Below are positions 47,801 to 59,800 of a stretch of 64,000 nt of DNA, in pieces. The stretch lies in contig NC_135372.1 in NCBI RefSeq assembly GCF_049243985.1, positions 92,743,318-92,807,317 of the forward strand, written 5' to 3'. Position 1 is the first letter of the stretch. Every line of letters begins with the position of its first letter. The DNA is from Paroedura picta (Eukaryota > Chordata > Lepidosauria > Squamata > Gekkonidae). The position numbers and the translations under genes were made by a program. The notes under the pieces were generated by a model, which had not been told where the DNA came from, ran no database searches, and saw nothing but the letters and a program-made list of their open reading frames with translations.

Positions 47801-50800
47801 TGAACAGAAATAGCCTTAGTGAAGCTCCCCCATTCCCAATCATTGTCTTCTGGAATTCCGCTAAATTTTCATTCAAAAATTCAAACTCACGTTTGTTTTC
47901 AGGAGCCTTGAATACACTCTCAGGGAGGATGACGGTTGTCTCCAGGTCTGCAGGTTTCTCACCACGGAGGGCCTCATAGTGAGGCAGCTTTGCACCAGCA
48001 AAGTTCATCTTCTCCAGCCTCACTACAGAGATGACTGCCAGAAAAACATCCCCCCTTAGTTAAGGGCATATAACGAGCCGAATACTAGCTTGCGGCTGTG
48101 CAGTCTCACTGGGCAAGCAGCATGGTTACATGGGCATCCCCATATTTTTCCCTTTCCGTTTTTTATTTATTTACCTCTTGAGTAGTCTGCCTTTTTCACT
48201 GAGACTCCTGGCAAATATACAACTAATCCATTTTCAGCCTATGAGAATCCCCCATTAATTGTACGTTTCAGTTCATGCAGTCAAAAGTCTTATGACATTG
48301 CATGAATAAAGGATGCATGCTGCATGTCTACTCTTCACAGAATTGGTGTAGCACAGTGTTTAAGAAATCCCAAATTCATAGCACAGTCATGGACAATCTG
48401 GCTCATCTCAGGAAAGCCTCAGTTCCTCAGCTTCACCCCTCCTCCCCTGTCAAGCAACATGCTGATAAAACTCACCAACTTAGAGGGTGTGAAGGATTGC
48501 TGAGACAATGCATATGAAGGGCTTGAATTCCTTTGGAAAAGGTGCCCTAAGGGGGTCCTATTACAAGTGTTAGACATCATTACTACTAGTAGTATCATAG
48601 TCATTCTCATGCTCTCACCAATGTTGGGTGTGATGATGGTGAAGGGGCTCAGGTATGTCTTGCGCATGTTCTGGGCCAGAGTACTGGCGTAATCCTCAAA
48701 GTGTCTGAGCATCTGGGCTGTGCCTCCCTCCGTCTGCTGGATCAACTCCCAGTGACGCTTGTTGCTGGGATCCAGTAGGATGCTGCCCACTTTGAGCAGG
48801 TTCTATGGAACAAAAAGGGGAGAACAATGAAAGAGCTGTGAACGGCCTTTGCTGGCAGGTTCGGCATATGCTTCCTTCAGATTAAGGATTCTCTCGGGGA
48901 TTTATAATGCATCGAAGCAGCTGTAGGACTCCATGGAGATGACAAGCAGCAGCACTGAAAGCTCTCCAAAATCTAGCTCTCAAGGGGAGTCAAGTTGTAG
49001 GCAGGTTTGCTTCCCCCCCCCCCCCCGCTTTTGCCCATGCTCAGAGCCATGAAAGGATGTGAGAATCATCCTGACTGGGTAAGTTCAAGCACTCCCTCGA
49101 TAGTCTGATCCTACTGCCTGGGACAGTTCCCTCCCAGACCCCTTTCTGCCTGTTGCTAGGAAACCCTGAGAAACTGAAGAAAAACAAGTCTGGGAGCCTT
49201 AAAATGGAAGCTTCACACATCCCCAAATATTTTGGCAACCGATGCTGATTTTCGGGGATATTAAAAATAACACATCCCTGAACAGAAAGCCCAATAGTAC
49301 ACAGACAGAAATCTTCACTTGGGATTCTGGCCATGGATCTGTCCAGGACACCATCACAAGACTTAATAGGCAGAAGGGTCAGGGTCAAGGCAGAGAGAAC
49401 CTGACTAAACCCAAATGATGCCAGAGTCACTTTCTTTCTGGAATGCTCCTGTCCTTGCTCCAAACTGACCTGACTGATGTCCTCCAGGGGCAGAACTGAA
49501 CAAGCTAGTCCCCCCCAGAGCCAATGGGTTGCTCACCATTTCTCTTCTGCTGTGCCATCTGGTTAGGGTGCCTTATGTTGCACAGGAGCAGACTAGCCAG
49601 ACATCCTTGCAGGACTGCAACACAAACATTCTGTGCTCCATTTCTCCCAAGCTGCCTCCCTGCCCCCTTCAGTGACATGTACTCTTTTGCCATAACTTTC
49701 TCAGTAAGTGTTTCATATAGACCTAAGCCCAGGGGTTTACCTCAGTAAAGTACACATCCTGTGTAGCAGCCAAGCCAAAGCCTTCTTGGGTGCTTTCATG
49801 CTTCAGGAGTTGGGCTGAAAGGTGATAAGCCACCTTGATATCACTGCCAAAGAAGTTGTCTGTGTGCTGCGTAGCATTGCGAAGTTGCAGGGCTATCTGC
49901 TGAGACTGCTCTGTGTCCAAGAGTGACTCATTCCGCAACAGCCGTTCTGCCTACTCCACGAGAAGACAAGGACTCTCAGCGGCAGGCATTTCAGGCAGAA
50001 CAGATCCATTGACCCAACCCAGTTCTCAGAATTGTTCCATATCAATTCTACTTTATAGACAGAGATAAAATACATCCTCCCTGGGCTGTCACCAGGTCCA
50101 TGCAGACTGCATTCAACAAAATTATAATGCACAAGTGCAGAATTGAGTGTTTGTCAGCATCCTTTGTGTTTAGGGGAAGAGGACTTCTCCACCTCTGACT
50201 GGCAGGTAGTCTCTGCCCTTTCGGGGAGCCACCCCAGCTGTACAGGCTTTTAAGAAGGTCCAAAAGTGAGTGCCTTGCTAGCTGAGGTGCTGCTCAACTA
50301 CAAGAACTGAAAGAGAACGGGAGTGATATTCTGTACTTGTTCAGTGGCCAACCAGCAGCTAAGGAGCAGGATGGCCACTCAAATCAGGCCATGGAAGAAA
50401 CCATTTTGCAATTTATGCTCACAAGGCAATGTTTATATCGTCTGTCTTATGCAAAAATATACATATTAGTTGGCTTGCTTTGCATAGTTTATTTAGATTA
50501 CCCTGGTACAGAATTTGGATCTGCCACCTTGTGCGGTGTATAGACAACCTTCCTTGCTGTAAGAGTAAGGAAAAGCAGTCCTATAAAATGGTAGTTAAGT
50601 TCATAACACTTAGTTACTACAGTCAGAGAAATGGATGTCACCAGTGTGAAAGCTGCTGGTCCTCTTAAAAGAAAATACAGAAACAGGATCAGGATGCAGA
50701 TTCCCGATTTCAAGGCTTTCTGTGTCCTGCTGGCAGTCATGGGTACACTGCACACACCACCAGCTCGGGCAAGAGGACATGTAAATGCACCTTTAGTTCT

Positions 50801-53800
50801 AAAGAGGACAACACTTTGTATTCTGGCGGCTGCTGTGTAGCTTCTGCAAGCTAAAAGTGACAGACACCCTCTGTTCTTCCATCCCAAAGCACACAAAAAA
50901 GGGGGCAAATCTATAGACTCTTGGCTTAAATCTGGGGGTGAAAAAGTACTGGAAGAAGATCACTCACAAAACCCTTCAGAGTAGCAAAAGTCAGTGAGGT
51001 GCAGTTGAAGAGGTTGGGAGCCAGCCAGCCCTTGTGCTCATCACAGTGCCGTACAGCAGTCCCTGTAGGGAAGGAGGAGGGAAGGGTCAGTGGGGGCTCT
51101 GGCTCATGGAAGTATATGCCACAGCACATTTGTTGCATTTAAGAGACTGTGTGATTTTCTCTGCTTAACACAGCTTTTTCTTTGGGCATTTCCAGGAACA
51201 CACAAACTTCCTCAGTGTCAAAACAAAACAAATCAAGAAGAGTTCATGAAATCTCCACAGTGCCAAGAAATGGAAAACACAAGAATTACCTTCGATAGAA
51301 GAATGGTTGAACAAACTAGCGGACTTTGCAAAGATAGCCAAACTGACACTGATAGTTAATGGAAAAACAGAAGAGGCCTTTCAAGAACAATGGGCCCCTT
51401 ATCTGAACTATTAAAGAAGATAAACTAAAAGGGGACACTCAAAGGAGGGGATTTAAATATAACAAATGAAGAGTATAATCTATTTTTCTTGGTATTAACA
51501 ACTTATATTATCTGTCTTATTTCTATATTTCTATCTTTATGAAAATAAATATATATATATTTAAAAGAAAGAAGAGTTCATGAACTGTCTGTGTGACAAT
51601 CCTCCCAGCTTCCCACCAACACATGTCTGACATACAGGCTAGGGTCAGCCCCTCCCTAAGAGCAGTCCATGAGGGCTGGTGGAATACTGAGAGTGGAGAC
51701 TTGTGAAAAGGGGTTAGTGGCTGAGAGAGAAGCTGATTGCTTAAGAGCCAAAGTGAAAAGTGTTTTCCTGACTAAGGGGGACTGTATAGAAGAGCTGCTT
51801 AGAATAGGCCCAAAACAATTCATTTGTAACTAATGGATCCCATTTGTAACTAATGGATCCCAGCTTGCAAGTTCAATGGAATCAAAACATTGTTTCTTAG
51901 ACTACTTTTCTCAGTGTTTTCTTCTTATAAAGAAAAGTTTCTTGTTTTGACTGACCCTAAGGGGAAGAATCACATACGCACACATGTGTTAATAGCACGG
52001 TCTACAGACATATATCCTAGGAGATGAAGGAATGGTGGCAGAGAGTCACTGGAATAATGTCTGAGCCCCAGTCCCAATGGCTCTGGTGTGAAAGAGGGCT
52101 GGGGCTGCCCTGTCTGAGGAGGTCTCTGGGAGTGAGAGAGAGGACCTGAAGTGTGAGATGGGTCATGACTCTCGGTAGACTTTAGAAGAGATTAAGAAGG
52201 ACAGCGAGCGTGATGTCCTGACAAACCATAACCTGAAGAAAAGAGGCTGTAAAGGGTAGTAGGCACTGTGTGAGTGAATAAGGGGCACCACAACATGCAC
52301 AAACAGCAATAAGAAATGTATTTCATTACCAACAGATCCCTTGGGGCATGGTGCAGCTGCAGGCAGGCCAAAGCGGGTACGGGGCCACCAAATATTGGCT
52401 TCAATAGCACGGGGACAGCTGTCATAATTCACTGCAAAGCAAAAGTGAGAATTGTGAATAGTTTGTTATGCAAACTCAGTGTATCCCTTCAACAGAGGTA
52501 GTAGACAGGAAGGCCATCAGGACTTCATCCTCCAACAAATGTCTGGGCCTAGCCTATGTAGAAATATCTGGATAACAAGGAGCTCTGAGTAAATGGCAGA
52601 ATCAGCTAGAAAATAAATATTAAGTGTTGGGATTGACCATTGTCCCATGACAGCATTTGCCAATTCAAACTACTAATATGGAAATAAATTACCATCTAAC
52701 TCAGCTGTCATCCTTAGTATCTAACTAGGTGCTTCTCAGATGACAGGAGAACTCTAGTTCTTCAAAGGAAAGGGCATTCATGGAGGACAGCCTCTTCATT
52801 AACATCTTCTTTTCAGTGCCAAAACAATAGCCAATTATTTCACTCAACAAGCCTCTTCTCTGCTATAAGGCCTGGGGTTTCTGTAATTGTTTGCTAGTGT
52901 CCTAACCTCACTTCAGCTTGGTAATGAAATCTCAGCTCTGCTCTGTGCCCGATGAGCCACAGCTAATAACAGCACTGACCTTCACAGCCATTGATGGTGA
53001 CTTCTGCAAAAGGATTGTCACAGTGGTCACAGCGGCGCCCAATGACACCGGGCTTGCAGGAACACTGCCCGGTTTCAGAGTCACAAGTGCGAGACAGTGA
53101 GCCTGTGGGGTAGCAGTCACAAAGCAAGCACATGGCACTGTCTGCTGGTCGGTAGTGGTTCTCCTGAAGAAGAGTAGGAGGCACATTAATCCTGAGGAGC
53201 AGGACTGAAGTCCCTCAGTTAACCCAGCACACAATCCCTCTCCCAATATAAGACAAACCTACTAAAAAATAGTTGCACCCCATGCATCTGCTACCTCACA
53301 TTAACCCCTCCCATCAACCAAACATGCACACTTTCCCTGAGGAAAGAAACTCCCAAGACATTATTATGATAGTCATTTCTAGTCTACTTGATCTTCATAA
53401 CAGTTTTGTGAATTATATTAAGCTGACAAAGAGCTTTAAGCCCCCCAGAAGCAGGATCTGAAACTAGGTGCCTAGTCTTAATCCTCTGGTTTGCAAACTG
53501 AGTTCTAGCAATTCCTGAAGTTACTTAAAAGCTTATCAGTGAGAAGATTGGTAATGATGGCTGACAAGCTTCCCTTCAAGAAGCAGCCACAATTGCTTTT
53601 CTCCTACAATGTTCAGTAGCAGAAGAGTATTGGGTTTGTTCAAGGTCAAACTCTTTCCAAGCAGAGTAACACCTGAAGCCAAATAGGACTCATCAGTGTC
53701 CCATATAATGTACATCATGCTCCTAAACATTTTCCACAATCCTCTGCAAAGTACTGGGGGTTCTTCAAGGTCTCTCCACATCACCCATGTAAGCTTATAT

Positions 53801-56800
53801 AGCATCAAAGAGGATTTGAAAGAATTCAGAAACTTGGGTCCAAAGGACACAGAGGGATAGGCCATGGTTTTGAGACACTGTCCTACCATACTGCTACAGA
53901 ATGCTCATCTACACGCTGCTCTTCCCCCCCCCCCCAAGAGGAAAATGCAGAGGAATGCTCTAAGATATCCTCCACCTCTAAACAGTCTCTTGCATCATGG
54001 GGGAGTCTCAGAGATACATATAAGTGTTCCACTGATGACTTATTTCATCAACTTGGATCTCTATTCCCCACTCACCACTACCAAACAAATCAGAGCTTAC
54101 CTTGCAGTGACATTCTCCAGTGGTTTTGTTGCAATCAGGGTCAAAGCCTTTGCCAACATCACAGTTGCAGGGTCCACATATAGGGTGCCCCCACCAACCC
54201 CGAGGACAGGGTTGAGCAAGCCTGCCAGAATGAGAGCACAGTACCTATAATGATCATACTGAAAATACACCAACAAGCCAAAAGAATAGAATAGCAAATG
54301 TTCAGGAGGAAGGGGGAACTGCCAATAAGATAGAAGCAGATCTAGAATGACAGTATGCTTAAAAACTCAGCGTGGCTTGAGGCACAGATATCAGTCATTG
54401 CTGATGTCAGGCATAGTTAAAGTGCAATGCCATCTCTTCACTCATCATTCCGCAGTCTTTTACTACCATGGTAGGAAAATGATGAAAATTAGTACCCATT
54501 TAAATGCCTTACCTAACAATTTTAAGACAAGGGCTACTCATTTCTATTCTCAACAATGCTGGAAGGAGAGTTAATAGTGTTCCATGATCTGAATTACTTA
54601 AGGACAAACCAAAGGATAAGAATAGAATGATGTGTGTATTGGAATATAATGAATTTGCTTTTAACACCAGAAATGTTATAAGGAAACATTGACACGTTAG
54701 ATAAAATCCCTGGATGTGATTTACAACTTGTTTTTGCATTTAAAAAGATAAGCTCCTTGAGGTACAGTTTAGTCTTTTGTCTCAGGGACCTCACATTAGA
54801 GGACACTATGGGTGTTCTGATTGTAGTGTTTGCAATTTTGCTTTAGAAATTAAGGAATTTAATTGACAGAGGACTAACTTACACTTCCTCATTTATCAAA
54901 TTGTCAAATAGAACAAGCAGTTTATGTTATTTTATGTAAGTGTCCAAAAACTTAAATAGGAAAGGCTTTGAGAAAAGTAAAAACTTGCATTTTACAACAC
55001 CAGTCTAGATCTAGAATTAAGAATAAAATACAAGAAGCACCCCTGGTTTTTCACTTTCTAGAGAAAAACACTAAGAATATGACAATGTTTTTCATTATTC
55101 ATAAATGTAGCAATCTCTGTCCAGTCCTACTGACCCTAAAAAATTATTATTTCAACTTTTAGTATATACATTCAGTTGCTAGATTCTGTGCTCTTAATAC
55201 CCATCAAGATTTTTCTTGTTTCGTATAGATTTTTTTGTGATTTACAGCGGTGGTCCCCAACCACCAGGCCGCGACCCAGTGCTGGGCTGCGAAGGCCCTG
55301 GCACTGGGCTGCGGCTCCCTGCCTCTGCAGGGCCGCACCGGGCCATGATTGCGCGATTGCGCGATTGCGCCATGCACGGCCACAAACGCGCATGCACGGC
55401 ACTCCCACGGGAGTGCCATGCATGGTGCAAACGCGCATGCGCGGGAGTGCCACGCATGCGCGGCATGCGCGGCCGGGCAATCGCCCTCCCCACCACAGCC
55501 TGAAAAAGTTCGTGGACCACTGATTTACAGGATTCCTCCGCTTACTCAGTGGGGCATCGGCCTCCTTAATCATTTTGTTTATTTAAGATATCTGTAAGAA
55601 CTTGTCTTTACACATGCACTGATAAGGACCAGTGTTAAAAAATTTTCTTGGCTTAGAAAATCCTGATTACATGTAATTGGTGAGTTTATATCTTTGTAAA
55701 TCTTTAAACATAGACTTCATTTAAAATAGATTTTCTTTATTAGCTGGAGTTTAAACATGACGCTGTTGCAAATCTTTTTTTATTCAGATCTTCATCTTAA
55801 ATCAAGGGACACAATGAGGTGTTAGCCTTCTTAGCTTTTTGGTTCTTACTGTAGAAAAACCCTCAGAGGGTGAGTTTTTTCCAAACATTTTGTAAAGCTT
55901 TCATTTTTTTTTGAAAAAGTTAAGTTACATGGTAAAGGCAAACTCAGTATAACAAACTAATAATACATGTGGTTGTAAAGATTGATGCGTTGTATTAAAT
56001 GCTTGGCTACCCTTTTTAATGTATATAAATTTATAATGAGTAATACTATAGAGAATAAGTATTGTTACATTGAAATGTGAATAACTTTATGTTTAAGTAT
56101 TCTTAGTTTTAATTAAGAATTTTTTAGAAACCTAATGTTCAGAATATATGGAAACAATGTTTGTATGGTATTGTATTTTGATTTTTTTTAATATCAAGAA
56201 AAAGTGCCCTCTTTGTGAAATGAGGATTTCAGCTAGTACCTGTCATCTGTATCTTCTACATGTTAAATGGATGTACCATAGAAGAGTTATGAGAAAGAAT
56301 AACTGAAAAAATACAACTTTTGTTATTATACCATTATATAGTTCCATTACTACTTTGAAGTTTCATTATAAAATCACTATTGTGAATTATCCCTGAGTGT
56401 TAATTTTTTGGGAATAATGGGATTTTTCCTCCTATTTTTTGCTAAAAACTCAGTGTGGCTTGAGGCCCAGATCTCAGTCATTGCTGATGTCAGGCATAGT
56501 TAAATGCGATGTTACCTCTCGGCTCATCATTCTGCAAGTCTTTCACTTCCACAGTAGAAAAATGATGATTTTTAAGACCCATGAAGATTCTATGATTGTA
56601 AAGATCAAAATATATTATGTTTTTGCATGTCTGGGTCTATGTAACTAATATATGGGTAACCTATAGAGAAGTGTCCCTCCCTGCTGTTTTTATCGTTTTT
56701 ACTATTTTGATATATTTGAGCTCCTAAAATAAAATACACGTGATATATCTACATTAAACACATTTTAAGTTTTCTCAACCTTTTTAGGTTCTCATTTCTA

Positions 56801-59800
56801 CGACTGAACCAGGATTTTGGAGATTTCAACGCACTAAATGTTGTTATAATAACTGTTGTTCTAAATGTAGAGTAAGCAAAGTAGCTTCCCCTCCTAGCAA
56901 GCACACATCAACCACAATATGTCTGCTGTGTGTACATCCCATACTAACAGTCTATGTGAATATGCACGCTACAATCATAACCCATGAGTCTTTAATGAAT
57001 TTACTGTCCCCTCCCATACTTGAGGGAACCAATACATTTCCTTGCACAGAAAATACACCTTTGCATCCCCTTACCTTAATTTCTTGTTCTCATTTGCACA
57101 TGGACAAGTATTCATTTAGAAACATGATTCCTTCTCATCCCTGTCCCTGTCGTGTCCCCTATAACTGCTTACTACCAGGACCTCTGGCACAGACACATTT
57201 ACCAATAATTCCTTCACTTTCTCCCTGAGCAATAAGCACACAGCTCTTCAAGGGATCATTTCTACACACAATAAGTAGAAACACCCCTGTGGGCACAGTT
57301 GCGTATAAACACAAGCACCCTTTCTACAGAGCAGCACTTGGCAACTCACTTGTTCTCGCAGTATGGCCCAAAGTAGTTGTCAGGACACTCACAAGTGTAG
57401 CCATGGGATGAGCTGGGCTTGCGGGCACATGTGGCTTGATGCTCACAAGGATTGAAGGAGCAGACATTGGTACAACTCTCTCCGTAGTAACCTGAAGCAA
57501 CATAGGATAACCCCAAGTTATATGTCACTCCCACTATGTAATTCTGGTGGGATACTCCAGCCTAAAAATGAATGGTGCACCAATAAGCAAACGTTCTAGA
57601 TGGGCACAGAAGCACACAAGAGCCATCCTTCAAACTGCAGCAAAGAGCAATAAGTGCAAATGGGAGGACTGGCTTCATACAGAGAGAGCAGAATGGAACT
57701 CCATCTGGATTGTATAGACCCACCCAAAGGCCTGTTACATGATCAAGGATCAACTTTTAATTTCACTTCAATTCATGAGGCCTATTCAGAAGCTGAAATG
57801 CACTGAAGGACATCCATCCCCAGCAAAATCATGGGATTAGATTTCCCTTTCATCACATAATTGACCAATCATATGTGAGCTGAACGGGGCTCACGTTTCA
57901 TTACAGAAGTCTTATGACCTGTGTAAATGACCCAAGCTAACTAGCAAGAAACACTTGAGGTTTGTTTTTAACAATTCATTACTGCATCAAAGAAAATAGT
58001 GCAGAGATAACATCACTGAGGGTATATTTGAATCCTGATATTTTTCCATTTAGATTTATTGCATGCTTAGTCATTATTTAAGACAACAGACCACACCCAT
58101 ATCAACTTTTTTCAGACACAAATAATGTACAGGAGGAGAAAAAACCCCAAGAACACCAATGGCTATATAATAGTAATAAAGAACAATCAAAGGAGTAACA
58201 AAATGTGGTATCATCCTCATAACAGATGAGCCAAAACAGTATCCCGTCTTATTAAGCAAACATCACGATACGTATCAGATCTGGAACCCCGTCTTGATCG
58301 TATCAGCTATCCATGATTGCAAGCTACCTCACATGCACAGAGGAGTCCAAAGGTGGCACCTCTCTCTAGCTCCCAACAACAGCTTGTACCCCATAAAACA
58401 TGGCCATCATGTGGGACTTGCCCAACTCCACTGACCTGGGTTACAGCTGCAGGAGTAACTGTCCCAGTCATCATTGCAGTAGCTATTTTCTGGACATGGG
58501 TTAGAGTCACAGGGGTCCGGAATGCTGCAGCCATGTTCCACGTTCACCTTTTCTGCCTGGTTTACATTCAGGGACACAGCACTGGCTGATGTCTCACCCA
58601 TTCGTACACCCTAGGGACAAAGAAGACAAGAAGTCAGGCTGTAACTCCTACTTTTAGAAGGACAGACGTCTGTGAATTTCCCAGCTATGACTCCCGCACC
58701 AAATTTGCAGACTGCTCAGGATCTAAAGTCAGCAACTCCCATTATTCAAATGAAGTCACTTGAGAACTGCATCCACTAGATGGGGCTGTGTTGCCTCCAA
58801 TAAATACATTTAGACTAAGGAAGGCCGGAGTGTTCTGGGAGACTTGCATAGGAATAATACATAATCAATTTGCTCCAACCACACATCCAAACCACATCGC
58901 TCTGCCTGGAAAGCGGAAACCAAAATGGTGTCAACAACTTGGGAGCAATCAACTTGGTGCTGTTGCAGGAACATGTAGCACCCCTGCTGCCCCCAAATTA
59001 GGCAGGAACCATCTACAACACCTTCTTTCCTCCTGAATGGGATAGTGACACATGTCCATTACAGGCACAGACAGATGATGGGTGTCATGGCTGCAGTACA
59101 GGAGTACAGGAATATTTGCATACACATCCAACCATCACTTAACAGCTCCCCAGAGGCCTTACAACAGGTATGCATTGTGTTCAACAATCCATATAACATC
59201 AGAATGGGTACCTATGCTGCTTGACCCTGAAAAATATGTCACTGTCACAGGGTAGGCCGCCCAGTTCACAACTGGCCACTGCCCAGGGCTGTTCCACTGT
59301 GAGGGGCAAGGGTAGTCAGACAGCAGAAATGGGACTCCAGTCCCCAGGGAGAAGAGATTGGGGTGGGGGGTCAGCCTGCTGAAGTGTGTGCATGTGTGGA
59401 AGGGGGGGTTGCTGAGCCCTGGGACTCCCTGGTCAAGTCTGTAGTGATGCTGCACTCCTTCCAGATGCCTCAGCTGGAGAGGGGAGGAGTATACAGCATC
59501 CTGTTCTTAAACCAATCCTGCATAACCTGCCCCTTGCATTGGGGAAAGGGCCCGTGCCCTTCTTCCCCAGCCAGGCCTCCCCCAGCCCTTTATGCATCTA
59601 GCACAAGGCCTGTGGATCGCCCTACCCTCTCACAAGGGCCACCACCTCCATTGCCAGTGAGAGTATGAAATTCACAGCTGTCCTGTTGAGGCCAGCCCCT
59701 GCCAAGGTGTCCTGCCCTGCTGAATGCAAGCTATGCCACTCAACCTAGGCCAAATGCCAGGAGTGTCTTTGGCACTGCTTTCTGGGCTGGTGATGCAACG

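Noticed and set aside
55172-55597. Several overlapping open frames on both strands with Arg/Ala/His-rich products
   Set aside because: They coincide with the CpG-rich hAT-like insertion. GC-rich composition removes stop codons in many frames at once, and no splice or start context supports a gene.
54357-56582. Direct repeats as LTRs of a retroviral element
   Set aside because: The repeats lack TG...CA ends, primer-binding or polypurine sequences, and no viral protein is encoded between them. I do not call an LTR element anywhere in this window.
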